From RH-AL1 sp965277735 (GTDB taxonomy: Bacteria; Pseudomonadota; Alphaproteobacteria; Rhizobiales; Beijerinckiaceae): DNA of 64,000 bases. The stretch is from the NCBI GenBank assembly GCA_965277735.1, contig CBDIDO010000003.1, positions 1,550,001 to 1,614,000 on the forward strand. The letters are read 5' to 3'. How positions within the stretch are numbered: the stretch's first letter is position 1; each line of letters starts with the position of its first letter. Positions 44,716-53,709 of this stretch are shown here, piece after piece. The notes below the pieces were generated by a model. The model was not told where the DNA came from and made no database searches. It saw only the letters and a program-made list of their open reading frames with translations. The position numbers and the translations under genes were made by a program.

Positions 44716-45167
44716 GGAGACCGGGAGTCGGTGATCGCGATCGCGCCGTCTTCGAGGAGCCGCGCGAGCCGGGCGACGTAGGTCTCGGCCGGCCCCTCGA
44801 GCGCGACGAGCAGGCGATCGCCCTCGAACCGGACCCGCCAGTGCAGGTTGCCGGCGTGATAGCCGAGCTCGAGCGCGGCGGCGGCGTCGCGCGGGATGAT
44901 CTTCAGCCAGTCGGTCGGCGCCGCGCGCACGACGAGCGCATGCGTCTGGGCCAGTTGCAGCACCGCACCATCGAACAGCGCCTGATCGCGTGAGAGCGCG
45001 ATTGCCACGTCGATGCCGCGTTCGCTCGTCACGCGAAGGCGACGCCGGGCAAGGTCGCCCGAGTCGAGACTGATCGTGTCTATGGCGTCGGCGTGCTCGA
45101 GATGGTGGAGATGTGACGCGAGCTTCGCGTCGCGCATGTCTCCGAGTACGGTCTCGATAAGGATCAT
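44712..45167 (-). CDS. ureE: Urease accessory nickel metallochaperone UreE
   Basis: A 151-residue nickel-binding chaperone and the first gene of the urease operon. The N-terminal domain has TISLDSGDLARRRLRV; the nickel-binding domain has the GYHAGNLHW motif with its histidine. Some UreE proteins carry a histidine-rich tail; this one lacks it, though there is a small histidine cluster near the N-terminus (HLHHLEH). Upstream, TTGACA is found about 60 bases before the start and may be the operon's -35 box. Confidence 0.9.
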   Translation of the reverse strand: MILIETVLGDMRDAKLASHLHHLEHADAIDTISLDSGDLARRRLRVTSERGIDVAIALSRDQALFDGAVLQLAQTHALVVRAAPTDWLKIIPRDAAAALELGYHAGNLHWRVRFEGDRLLVALEGPAETYVARLARLLEDGAIAITDSRSP

Positions 45168-45330
45168 GCGCTCCCTACAGCTCTGCGTCTTCAGGGGTAG
45201 GAAGCGCGGCGGGTTCGGCGTGTCAAGCGTTCCGACAGCCGCGGCGTCTCAAGCCTAAGCTGATCAGTCGAAGGTCGGTTGCTTTCGAACGATTTTGACG
45301 ATAGCGCGGCAAGGCGTTGCGGAGCCCTCT

Positions 45331-45346
45331 TGGTGCCTGAATTGCT
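45331..45346 (+). promoter_or_regulatory. Probable sigma-54 promoter of the MHS transporter operon
   Basis: TGGTGCCTGAATTGCT keeps the invariant GG and GC of the -24/-12 promoter with ten bases between them, and TTGCT is a perfect -12 block. The -24 block is less perfect than the one at 24716. It lies 65 bases before the transporter ATG. Confidence 0.6.
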
Positions 45347-45411
45347 TAAGGTCCTGATGGCTTCTCCCAGCTCGGATCGGCCGATGACGTTTGCTTGCAG
45401 GGTGGACTAGC

Positions 45412-46758
45412 ATGAGTGCCGTCGACATCGGTCAAAGGGGAACGCCGGCGGCGCAACCGGTGCGCGCGGCGCTCGCCGCGCTCGTCGGCACCTCTATCGA
45501 ATGGTACGACTTCTACGTCTACGCGACGGCCTCCGCGCTCGTCTTCGGGCCGCTGTTCTTTTCCAACCAATCCGCCTTCGTCGGCACGCTCGCGTCGTTC
45601 GGGACGTTCGCCGCAGGCTTCTTCGCGCGTCCGATCGGCGGCCTGGTGTTCGGCCGGTTCGGCGACCGCTTCGGCCGCAAGCGCGCACTCGTCGTCACGC
45701 TGCTCATGATGGGCTCTGCAACCATCGCGATCGGCCTGCTGCCGACCTATGCGACGGTCGGCGCCTGGGCGCCGGTCGCGCTCGTCGCGCTGCGCCTCAT
45801 CCAGGGCATCGCGGTCGGCGGCGAGTGGGGCGGCGCGGTCCTCCTCGCCGCGGAGCACGCGCCGAAGGGGCGCGCCATGTTCTTCGCCTCGTTCGCGCAG
45901 CTCGGCAGCCCAGCCGGCCTCATCCTCTCGCTGCTCGCCTTCCGTGCGGCCGGCCTGATGGATCCGAAGAGCTTTCTTGCCTGGGGATGGCGCATCCCGT
46001 TCCTCGCGAGCGTCGTCATGCTCGCGATCGGCTTCGTGATCCGGTTGCGCGTCGCCGAGTCGCCGGAATTCGAGCGGATCGCCGCGAAGGCCGAAGCGGC
46101 CAAGGCTCCGATCGGGGAGGCCGTGCGCACGGCATTCGGCCCCATACTGCTCGCGACCGGCGCCAACACGATCGGGATCGCCTCGGTCTACCTCTTCAAC
46201 ACGTTCATGATCGCCTACGCGACCAAGGATCTCGGGATCGCCCGCGCTACGATCCTCGACGCGCTCTTCGTTGCCGCCATCGTGCAGTTCATCGTGCAGC
46301 CGATCGGCGCGCGGCTCGCCGAGATGATGCGCAACGAGCGGCTCTTCCTGCAGCTCGCGCTCGTCTGGGCGATGCTCGCGCCCTATCTGCTCTTCAACCT
46401 CGTCGACACCGGCCGCTTCTGGCTGATCGCGCTGGGGCTGGGCATCAACGTCGTAGGATCGGCGACCTTCTATGCCGTCGTCGCCGGCTTCATCGCGGGC
46501 GCCTTCCCGACGCGGGTGCGCTACACCTCGATCTCGATCGCCTACCAGTTCTGCGGCGCCATCGCGGGTGGCCTCACACCGATCGTCGGCACCTTGCTCG
46601 CCCACACCTTCCCGGGTCATTGGTGGCCGATCGCCGCCTTCGCAACCGCCATGGCGGCCCTATCTTTCGTCTGCGTCACCGCCATCGACCCATTCCGCCG
46701 CCGCCAAGTCGCGCGGGACGATGTCGCGCGGGACGGCACCGCCGCCCTCGTCGACTGA
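45412..46758 (+). CDS. MFS transporter, metabolite:H+ symporter (MHS) family
   Basis: A 448-residue inner-membrane symporter with about twelve hydrophobic segments. MHS marks are TSIEWYDFYVYATASALVF at the first helix, the GRFGDRFGRKRALV loop and RLIQGIAVGGEWGGAVL. Relatives import organic acids, betaines, shikimate or proline with protons. It starts at ATG 45412 with AGGGTGG ahead. The genes that follow (M20 hydrolase, aminotransferase, carbamoylase) suggest the cargo is a nitrogen-containing carboxylic acid. Confidence 0.92.
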   Translation: MSAVDIGQRGTPAAQPVRAALAALVGTSIEWYDFYVYATASALVFGPLFFSNQSAFVGTLASFGTFAAGFFARPIGGLVFGRFGDRFGRKRALVVTLLMMGSATIAIGLLPTYATVGAWAPVALVALRLIQGIAVGGEWGGAVLLAAEHAPKGRAMFFASFAQLGSPAGLILSLLAFRAAGLMDPKSFLAWGWRIPFLASVVMLAIGFVIRLRVAESPEFERIAAKAEAAKAPIGEAVRTAFGPILLATGANTIGIASVYLFNTFMIAYATKDLGIARATILDALFVAAIVQFIVQPIGARLAEMMRNERLFLQLALVWAMLAPYLLFNLVDTGRFWLIALGLGINVVGSATFYAVVAGFIAGAFPTRVRYTSISIAYQFCGAIAGGLTPIVGTLLAHTFPGHWWPIAAFATAMAALSFVCVTAIDPFRRRQVARDDVARDGTAALVD

Positions 46759-46769
46759 TCGGAGGTTCC

Positions 46770-48068
46770 ATGCCGCTCGATGCCAGACTCGTCGACCGCA
46801 TCACGCAAGCCGTCGAGGACGGCTTTTCCGCGCAGGTCGCGCACACGCAGGATCTCGTCCGCTTCGCCTCGACGCGCGGCAACGAGCATGCGTTGCAGGA
46901 TCACGTATTCCGCACCTATCGCGCGCGGGGGCTCGCAATGGAGCGGTTCGAGATGGACCCCGCCGCGATCGCCGCGCATCCCGGCGGCTCGCGGATCAGC
47001 GACACGCATTCGCGGACCCCTATAGTCGTGGGCATCCACAGGCCGAGGGACGAGAGAGGCCGGTCGCTGATCCTGCAGGCCCACGTCGACGTCGTGCCGC
47101 CGGGGCCGGCCGACATGTGGACGCATCCGCCGTTCGATCCGGTGATTGAGGGCGACTGGCTTTACGGCCGGGGTGGCGCCGACATGAAGGCGGGGCACGC
47201 CGCCAATCTCTTCGCGCTCGACGCGCTGCGCGCGGCCGACCTGCAGCCGGCCGCCACCGTGACGATGCAGTCCGTGGTCGAGGAGGAATCGACCGGCAAC
47301 GGCGCGCTGATGACGCATCTGCGCGGCTATCGCGCCGATGCCGTGCTGATCCCGGAGCCGCAGGGCGAGACGCTCGTGCGCGCCAACATCGGCGTCCTGT
47401 GGTTCGAGGTCGAGGTGCGCGGGCGCCCCACCCATGTGCGCGAGATGGCCGAGGGCGCCAACGCGATCGATGCGGCCTATCGCATCGTCGGTGCCTTGCG
47501 CGCGCTCGAGGCCGAATGGAATGCGCGCCGGCGCGAGCATCCGGTGTTCGAGTCCGAGCCGCACCCGATCAACCTCAACATCGGCAAGATCGCCGGCGGC
47601 GACTGGGCCTCGTCGGTGCCGGCGTGGTGCAAGCTCGATTGTCGGATCTCGCTCTATCCCGGCGTGCGGGCGGCGGACGCGGCGCGCGAGATCGAGCAGG
47701 CGGTCGCGGCCTTTGCCCGGGACGATTCGCTGCTCTCGAACAACCCGCCGCGCGTCACCTTCAATGGCTTCTTCGCCGAGGGTTACGTGCTGGAGCCGGG
47801 CTCGGAAGCGGAGGCGGTGCTCGCCCGCGCGCACGAGACCGCTGTCGGCAAGCCGCTGCAAGCGGCGACGTCGCTGGCCTATCTCGACACGCGGGTTTAC
47901 GCCCTCTACGATCGCGTTCCGGCGTTGTGCTACGGGCCGATCAGCGAGGGCATTCACGGCTTCGACGAGCGCGTCAGCCTGGCTTCGCTGAAGCGCATCA
48001 CCACCGCGATCGCGCTCTTCGTCGCCGAATGGTGCGGCGTCGAGGCCGCCACCCGCAAAGCGATCTGA
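46770..48068 (+). CDS. M20-family metallohydrolase (ArgE/DapE type)
   Basis: A 432-residue zinc-dependent deacylase or amidase; GGAGG lies four bases before the ATG. Metal and catalytic residues are intact: LQAHVDVVPPG, GRGGADMKAG, the glutamate pair VVEEEST, IPEPQGE and a C-terminal histidine in SEGIHGFDER. The family removes acyl or formyl groups from amino acids, succinyl-diaminopimelate and similar molecules. Its place between transporter and aminotransferase fits deacylation of the imported compound to give a free amine. The substrate is unknown. Confidence 0.9.
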   Translation: MPLDARLVDRITQAVEDGFSAQVAHTQDLVRFASTRGNEHALQDHVFRTYRARGLAMERFEMDPAAIAAHPGGSRISDTHSRTPIVVGIHRPRDERGRSLILQAHVDVVPPGPADMWTHPPFDPVIEGDWLYGRGGADMKAGHAANLFALDALRAADLQPAATVTMQSVVEEESTGNGALMTHLRGYRADAVLIPEPQGETLVRANIGVLWFEVEVRGRPTHVREMAEGANAIDAAYRIVGALRALEAEWNARRREHPVFESEPHPINLNIGKIAGGDWASSVPAWCKLDCRISLYPGVRAADAAREIEQAVAAFARDDSLLSNNPPRVTFNGFFAEGYVLEPGSEAEAVLARAHETAVGKPLQAATSLAYLDTRVYALYDRVPALCYGPISEGIHGFDERVSLASLKRITTAIALFVAEWCGVEAATRKAI

Positions 48069-48087
48069 AGCGTCAAGGAGCGGTTCG

Positions 48088-49449
48088 ATGTCTCTTCCCA
48101 ATTCCGCGTCCGCGCGCGACGTCAAATACCATCTCCATCCCGTCACAGATGCGCGGAAGCTCGAGGAGATGGGCCCGATCATCATCGAGCGGGGCGAGGG
48201 GATCTACGTCATCGACAGCGAGGGAAACCGGCTGATCGAAGGTCTCTCGGGCTTGTGGAATACGGCCGTCGGGTTCGGCGAACCGCGTCTCGCGGAGGCG
48301 GCGGCGCGACAGATGCGCGAGCTGCCCTACTACCACACGTTCTCGTCCAAATCGAACCTGCGCGCCATCGAGCTGGCCGAGCGGCTCGTGCAGATGACGC
48401 AGCCACAGCTCGGCCACGTGTTCTTCGCCAATTCGGGATCGGAGGCCAACGACACCGTCGTCAAGATGGTTTGGTACTACAACAATGCGCTCGGCCGATC
48501 GCGGAAGAAGACGTTCATCGCGCGCAACAAGGCCTACCACGGCGTCACGATCGCCTCCGGGAGTCTCACCGGCCTGCCGGCCAACCACCGCGATTTCGAC
48601 CTTCCCGCGATCCCGGTGCGCCATCTCACCTGTCCGCACCTCTACCGCTTCGGCCAGCCGGGCGAGAGCGAGGCGGCCTTCGTCGATCGCCTCGCCGAGG
48701 AGCTGGAGGCGCTGATCGCGGCGGAGGGCGCCGAGACGATCGCCGCCTTCATCGGCGAGCCATTGATGGGCGCCGGCGGCGTCATCCCTCCACCCGCGGG
48801 CTACTGGGAGCGCATGCAGGCGATCTGCCGCCGGCACGACATCCTCCTCGTCGCCGACGAGGTGATCAACGGGTTCGGCCGCCTGGGCACGTCGTTCGGC
48901 TCCGATTATTACGGCATCGAGCCCGACATCATGGTCGTCTCGAAGCAGCTGACCTCGGCCTACATGCCGCTCGCGGCGGTGCTCATCACCGATCCGATCT
49001 ACGAGGTCATCGCCGACAACACGCACAAGATCGGCACCTTCGGCCACGGGTTCACGACCTCCGGCAACCCGGTCGCCTGCGCGGTGGCGCTGGAGAATCT
49101 CGCGATCCTCGAGGAGCGCGAACTCGTCGCCAATGCCCGCGCGCAGGGACGCCTCATGCATGAGGAACTCGCGCGCCTCGCGGACCACCCGCTGGTCGGC
49201 GAGATCCGGGGCGCCGGGCTCATCGCCGGCGTCGAGCTCGTCGCCGACAAGGCGACGCGGCGTCCGTTCGATCCGATCGGCAGGCTCGGCGCGGAGGTCT
49301 TTGCGCGCGCGCACGCGCACAGGCTCATCGTGCGCGCCATCGGCGACACGATAGCGCTCTGCCCGCCGCTCATCATCGATGCCGATCAGGTGAAGGACAT
49401 GGTCCGCCGGCTCGAGGCAACGCTCGCCGAGGTCGGGGGCGCCGCGTGA
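48088..49449 (+). CDS. Class III PLP-dependent aminotransferase (omega-amino acid type)
   Basis: A 453-residue fold-type I PLP enzyme. Features are LSGLWNTAVGFG, NSGSEANDTVVKM, KAYHGVTIASGSLTG, cofactor aspartate in VADEVINGFGRLG and the Schiff-base lysine in VSKQLTSAYMPL. Most relatives move amino groups from omega-amino acids or diamines to pyruvate. Class III also includes phospho-lyases that act on phosphorylated amino alcohols, which matters because two kinases are encoded nearby. AAGGAG precedes the ATG; the stop overlaps the carbamoylase gene (GTGA). Confidence 0.9.
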   Translation: MSLPNSASARDVKYHLHPVTDARKLEEMGPIIIERGEGIYVIDSEGNRLIEGLSGLWNTAVGFGEPRLAEAAARQMRELPYYHTFSSKSNLRAIELAERLVQMTQPQLGHVFFANSGSEANDTVVKMVWYYNNALGRSRKKTFIARNKAYHGVTIASGSLTGLPANHRDFDLPAIPVRHLTCPHLYRFGQPGESEAAFVDRLAEELEALIAAEGAETIAAFIGEPLMGAGGVIPPPAGYWERMQAICRRHDILLVADEVINGFGRLGTSFGSDYYGIEPDIMVVSKQLTSAYMPLAAVLITDPIYEVIADNTHKIGTFGHGFTTSGNPVACAVALENLAILEERELVANARAQGRLMHEELARLADHPLVGEIRGAGLIAGVELVADKATRRPFDPIGRLGAEVFARAHAHRLIVRAIGDTIALCPPLIIDADQVKDMVRRLEATLAEVGGAA

Positions 49450-50678
49450 CGCCGCACGTCGACGCGGATCGCCTCTGGAGCATGATCGAGGAGACGGCCG
49501 CCTTCGGTGCAATCGAAGGCGGCGGCCTCGATCGCCAGGCCCTCACCGAGACCGACCGCCAGGTTCGCGACTGGTTCCGCGCCAGGTGCGAGGCGCTCGG
49601 CTGCACCATTGCCGTCGACGAGCTGGGCAACATGTTCGCGCGTCGACCTGGCCGTCGCGACGATCTGCTGCCGATTGCCGTCGGCAGCCACCTCGATACG
49701 CAGCCGACAGGCGGCCGGTTCGACGGCGTGCTGGGCGTGCTCGCGGGGCTTGAGATACTGCATGCACTCGCCGACGCCGGTCATGTCACCGAAGCACCGC
49801 TCGAGATCGTCAACTGGACAAACGAGGAGGGCGCACGCTTCGCGCCGGCCATGCTGGCGTCGGGTGTCTACGCCGGCGTCTACACGCCCGCGTACGCGCA
49901 AGGCCGGCGCGACAGTCGCGGCACCACATTCGGTGAAGCGCTCGATGCCATCGGCTATCGCGGTGCCGAGCCGGTCGGATCGCGCAAGCTTGGCGCGCTG
50001 TTCGAGCTGCATATCGAGCAGGGGCCCGTGCTGGAGGCCGAGGAGACGCCGATCGGCGTCGTTACCGGCGGGCAGGGCGCGCGCTGGTACGATTGCACGT
50101 TTCGCGGCGGCACCGGGCACACCGGCGCGACACCGATGCGGCTGCGGCGCAACGCGCTGGTCGGTGCCGCGCGGCTCGTCACCGCGATGGACGGCATCGC
50201 CGCCGATGCCGGGCCGGACGCGGTCGCGTCCGTGGGGCGTCTCGAGGTGAGCCCTAACTCGCGCAACGTGATCCCCGGCGAGGTGCGCTTCTCCGTCGAC
50301 CTGCGCCATCCCGACGACGCTGTGCTGGATGGCGTGGCGGCGCGGTTCGAGGCGCTGCTCGCCGCGACCGCGCGCGACGTGGGGCTCAAGCACGAGATGG
50401 AGCGCGTGCTGACGTTCCCGGCCGTGCGGTTCGACCCCAAGATGATCGCTTGCGTCGAGAAAGGCGCCGAGCAGGCTGGCGCCCGCTGGCGCCACATCGT
50501 CTCAGGCGCTGCGCACGACGCGGTCTACGTCGCGCGCGTCGTGCCGACGACGATGATCTTCGTGCCGTGCCGCGACGGGATCAGCCACAACGTCGCCGAG
50601 TTCGCGTCGAAGGCGCATTGCGCGCTGGGCACGCAGACTGTGCTCAATGCGGTCCTCGCCTTCGATGCGGATCGTTGA
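49446..50678 (+). CDS. Zn-dependent N-carbamoyl-amino-acid / ureidoglycolate-type amidohydrolase (first copy)
   Basis: A 410-residue M20-related hydrolase of the carbamoylase-allantoate amidohydrolase group, which cleaves ureido compounds to amine, carbon dioxide and ammonia. Motifs are VGSHLDTQPTGGRFDG, NWTNEEGARF, LHIEQGPVLE, GGTGHTGATPM and a C-terminal GAAHDA. It starts at a GTG overlapping the aminotransferase stop. The ammonia and carbamoyl chemistry ties it to the urease and amidase genes upstream. Substrate unknown; compare the divergent copy at 53696-54994. Confidence 0.9.
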   Translation: MTPHVDADRLWSMIEETAAFGAIEGGGLDRQALTETDRQVRDWFRARCEALGCTIAVDELGNMFARRPGRRDDLLPIAVGSHLDTQPTGGRFDGVLGVLAGLEILHALADAGHVTEAPLEIVNWTNEEGARFAPAMLASGVYAGVYTPAYAQGRRDSRGTTFGEALDAIGYRGAEPVGSRKLGALFELHIEQGPVLEAEETPIGVVTGGQGARWYDCTFRGGTGHTGATPMRLRRNALVGAARLVTAMDGIAADAGPDAVASVGRLEVSPNSRNVIPGEVRFSVDLRHPDDAVLDGVAARFEALLAATARDVGLKHEMERVLTFPAVRFDPKMIACVEKGAEQAGARWRHIVSGAAHDAVYVARVVPTTMIFVPCRDGISHNVAEFASKAHCALGTQTVLNAVLAFDADR

Positions 50679-50713
50679 GCGACGGCAGCAGGCGCGCTAC
50701 GGCCGTTTCCGGT

Positions 50714-50818
50714 TCAGTTCTCGACGCGCTCGTCGGACCGATCGGAAAGGGGCGTTCGCGCAAAGGCCGGCAACAGGATCAGCGCGATAGCGGATAGGAT
50801 CAAGACAAGAGCATTCAT
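50714..50818 (-). CDS. Possible 34-residue single-membrane-segment peptide
   Basis: An ATG with GGAG about six bases ahead opens a 34-codon frame: a hydrophobic helix (ALVLILSAIALILLPAF) and a short charged tail (SDRSDERVEN). The position is the gap between the two operons, downstream of the inositol-monophosphatase gene. Small membrane peptides of this form exist, but a chance frame cannot be ruled out. The remaining 50819-50957 holds nothing clear. Confidence 0.3.
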   Translation of the reverse strand: MNALVLILSAIALILLPAFARTPLSDRSDERVEN

Positions 50819-50957
50819 GGTCGGCTCCAATGCTCGGGTGCTTTCACGGGCCTGGCAACACAACCAGGCGTGACGTCCAGCGGTCGCTGTCCGCGTGCGG
50901 GCCGCTTCGAGGCAGGCATTGCACATGGCATGCCGCGAATGAGGCCCGTCGGCGCCG

Positions 50958-51758
50958 TCATCGCGCTGCCCCTTGCAACGCGCGGATCGCATCGTGGTGA
51001 AGCTGTCGCGTGGCGGCGGCGATGACGCGTCCGTCCGAATAGAGGCCGAGCGGCGCGCCGGCCCAGTCGGTGACGACGCCACCGGCCCCCTCGACGACGC
51101 AGACGAGGGCCATGAAGTCGTAGGGCTGCAGGCCCTCCTCGACCACGAGGTCGCAATGGCCGGAGGCAAGAAGCCCGTAGGCGTAGCAGTCGCCGCCGAA
51201 GCGGCGCATCGCGATGCGGCCCGCGAGCCGCTCGAACGCCGCGAGACCCGCAGCCGAGAACGCATCGGGCGACGTCGTGTAGAGCCTGGCCTCCGCGAGC
51301 ACGCGCTGCGCACTCGTCCAGACGGGCCGGCCGTTGAAATGCGTGCCCTCGCGCGTGCCCGTCCAGCGCTCGCGCAAGGCCGGCACGTCGATCACGCCCA
51401 GCACCGGGTGATCGCCTTCGACGAGCGCGATGAGCGTGCCGAACAGCGGCAGGCCCGTCACGAAGCTCTTCGTGCCGTCGATCGGATCGAGCACCCAGGT
51501 CGAGCTTCGCAGCTCGGCGCCGAACTCCTCGCCGTAGATGCCGTGGTCGGGATAGCGCTCGGCGATCAGCGCGCGCAGCGCCTCCTCGATGCTGCGGTCG
51601 GCGAGCGTCACCGGGCTGCCATCGGCTTTGGTGACCACAGCCAAGGGCTTTCGGAAATGCCGCATCGCGATCGGCCGCGCCGCATCCGCGAGATCCTCCG
51701 CAAACGCCAGCGCCTCGTGCCAGGAGACCGTCTCGGATGCGCCGAGCTCGGGGTCCAT
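50958..51758 (-). CDS. Inositol-monophosphatase / histidinol-phosphatase family enzyme (intact copy)
   Basis: A 266-residue Mg-dependent phosphomonoesterase. The metal ligands are all there: GEE in GIYGEEFGAE, DPIDGT in VLDPIDGTKSF, and the later DLVVEEGLQPYD. Family members act on inositol phosphate, histidinol phosphate, AMP derivatives and others. AGGAGGG precedes the ATG, which overlaps the upstream kinase stop (ATGA). As last gene after two kinases, it probably removes a phosphate from a downstream product or recycles a dead-end phosphate. It is the likely parent or sister of the degraded copy at 35351-36175. Confidence 0.9.
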   Translation of the reverse strand: MDPELGASETVSWHEALAFAEDLADAARPIAMRHFRKPLAVVTKADGSPVTLADRSIEEALRALIAERYPDHGIYGEEFGAELRSSTWVLDPIDGTKSFVTGLPLFGTLIALVEGDHPVLGVIDVPALRERWTGTREGTHFNGRPVWTSAQRVLAEARLYTTSPDAFSAAGLAAFERLAGRIAMRRFGGDCYAYGLLASGHCDLVVEEGLQPYDFMALVCVVEGAGGVVTDWAGAPLGLYSDGRVIAAATRQLHHDAIRALQGAAR

Positions 51759-52753
51759 CAGACCCTCCTCAGATAATCGGGCCAGCGCGGGTCGCGCATG
51801 ATCGAGCGGGCGCGCATGTGCTTCCAGGCGCCGTATTTGTAGAAGTCGAAATCGAGCGTGGAGATCTTGTTCTGCACCATCGCCCAGGTCGACCATTTGA
51901 CGTCGGCGAGCGCCTTGTAGACGACGAGTCGCGCCTGCATCGCCGGGTCGAAGCGGCCGAAATAGGTCTCGATGACCTCGGCCTCGATGGCGTCGGAGAA
52001 GAACATCTCGCCGCACCAGATGCCGAGCTCGTAGCAGCGGTCGTTGTTCGAGGCGTATTCGTAGTCGATCAGCAGGATCGACTTGTCCGCGGCGACCATG
52101 AAATTGCCCGGCATCGGATCGTTGAAGCAGGGCACGAGGTCGAGCCCGCTGGCGTCCAGCGCGGCCTTTGCGCGGCGCGCTTGCGCGAACAGCCATTCGC
52201 TGTCGAGCGGGAAGTCGCCGCCGAGACTACGCGCCTGCTCGACATGCTCGTCGATCATGTCGAAGACCGTCTTCGTCAGCGACAGCTTTCCGGAATCGTT
52301 AAAGGTCCGGTAGATCCCCAGCGCCGACCGACGGACGTCCGGATCGAGGAAGTCGCCGTTGACGCAAGGACGACGCTCCTCGATGAACGCGGCGATCTCG
52401 ATGCCGTCGGCGGCGAGATAGTCGTAGATCTTCGGTCCGATCCCCAGCGCCTCGGCCCTCCGACTGGCCTCGAACGCGGCCTGCCGGTCGATGAACATCT
52501 CGGTGCCGGCGCCCGGCATCTTGAGGAAGAAGGTGGTGGGCTCGCCGGCCACCTCGATGCGCCAGTTGGTGTTGCTGATGCCGCCGAGCACCGGCTTGTA
52601 GCCGAGGATGCGCCCACGCCAGGCCTCCACGCCATCGAGCGCGGCCTCGAGTGCGCGTTGCGCCTCAGTTGCGGCCTTACCGAAAGGGGTCGCGTTGGAG
52701 AGGCGGGCGCTCGGCCGCGCGGCGGCCGCACTGACGGAAGGCTTCGCGCCCAT
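51758..52753 (-). CDS. APH/choline-kinase-like phosphotransferase
   Basis: A 331-residue kinase of the aminoglycoside phosphotransferase/choline kinase fold. The N-lobe has GGISNTNWRIEV and a lysine in FFLKMPGAG. The catalytic loop is FNDPMPGNFMV (N-D-x-x-x-x-N) and the metal motif LLIDYEYASNNDRCYELG, close to bacterial choline/ethanolamine kinases (LIDWEYAG). About 40 extra residues precede the domain. A small hydroxyl-bearing amine is the likely substrate. ATGA overlaps on both sides tie it into the operon. Confidence 0.85.
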   Translation of the reverse strand: MGAKPSVSAAAARPSARLSNATPFGKAATEAQRALEAALDGVEAWRGRILGYKPVLGGISNTNWRIEVAGEPTTFFLKMPGAGTEMFIDRQAAFEASRRAEALGIGPKIYDYLAADGIEIAAFIEERRPCVNGDFLDPDVRRSALGIYRTFNDSGKLSLTKTVFDMIDEHVEQARSLGGDFPLDSEWLFAQARRAKAALDASGLDLVPCFNDPMPGNFMVAADKSILLIDYEYASNNDRCYELGIWCGEMFFSDAIEAEVIETYFGRFDPAMQARLVVYKALADVKWSTWAMVQNKISTLDFDFYKYGAWKHMRARSIMRDPRWPDYLRRV

Positions 52754-53709
52754 CAGATCGTCCTCAGCATGCGCTCGAAGCTTTGATCCTGCAGCGCCAT
52801 GCGGCAGCGGAGCAGGCGCCATTGCGCATATTTCAGGAACTCGATCCCGGGGCGCGAGGTCGTCGCCGCCCAACCGCTCGATCGCAGCGCCCAGTAGAGA
52901 TCGTCGGCGATGCCATAGAGACGGCAACGATTGAACGTCGTCTCGCGGACGTTGCCGTCGAACATCTCGAGAGCCGCCGCGACCTCCTCGTGGAAGGCAT
53001 AGGCCTCGTTCAGAAGGATACCGATATCGTAGAGCGGATCGGTGTCGCAGGCTTGGTCGAAGTCGACGAGGCGCACGGCATCGTGCGGTCCGACCATGAT
53101 GTTGGATGCGAGACCATCGGCGTGGCAGGCCGCGACGTCGGTGCCCGCCGCCTTCAGCGCCGCCTCGATGTCGCCGGCGGCCTCGATCATCCATCCGAAG
53201 AGAGCGGAATCGATGGCGCTGCCCTTTGCGAGCAGCTCGGACTGCTCGCGGATGCCATCGAACACCGACCATCTGTGGCCAATCGACGGTTGCGAGTGCA
53301 GCCCGGTCTTGGCGGCAATGGCGGCTTCCATGACGGTGGCGCGCCGCAGATCGTCCATGCGCGCGGGGTGCCAGCTCTCGTCGAGGCGGTCGAAGACGAT
53401 GGCGTCCTGCGCGGCCAGGCAATGCAGCGGCATCGGCGAGAGGCCCAGCATGCCGGCCCGCGTCGCAGCGGCGAACACGCGCTCGACCGAGACCTGCGCG
53501 CGAACGTCGGGATGGACGATCTTGAGGAAGTAGTCGCCCGCATCGGTGTCGAGGGCGAAGCAATACGAATCCACGTTGCGATGCATCGGCGACATCACCG
53601 GCGCGGTGACATCGCGACAGATGACGCGCTTGCCGGTCCAGTCCGACACCGCGGCGATGGCGGCCTCGGCGAGCCGCATCTCGCTGGAGGCCGCATCAGC
53701 CGTTATCAT
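52753..53709 (-). CDS. APH-family phosphotransferase, second kinase
   Basis: A 318-residue kinase of the same fold but from a different branch. The catalytic loop reads CHADGLASNIMV and the metal motif VRLVDFDQACDTDPLYDIG; a lysine for ATP is in FLKIVHPDV. It overlaps the carbamoylase gene upstream by 14 bases and the first kinase downstream by four. The family contains kinases of homoserine, hydroxylysine and methylthioribose. Two adjacent kinases could work on successive intermediates or form a pair. Substrate not known. Confidence 0.85.
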   Translation of the reverse strand: MITADAASSEMRLAEAAIAAVSDWTGKRVICRDVTAPVMSPMHRNVDSYCFALDTDAGDYFLKIVHPDVRAQVSVERVFAAATRAGMLGLSPMPLHCLAAQDAIVFDRLDESWHPARMDDLRRATVMEAAIAAKTGLHSQPSIGHRWSVFDGIREQSELLAKGSAIDSALFGWMIEAAGDIEAALKAAGTDVAACHADGLASNIMVGPHDAVRLVDFDQACDTDPLYDIGILLNEAYAFHEEVAAALEMFDGNVRETTFNRCRLYGIADDLYWALRSSGWAATTSRPGIEFLKYAQWRLLRCRMALQDQSFERMLRTI

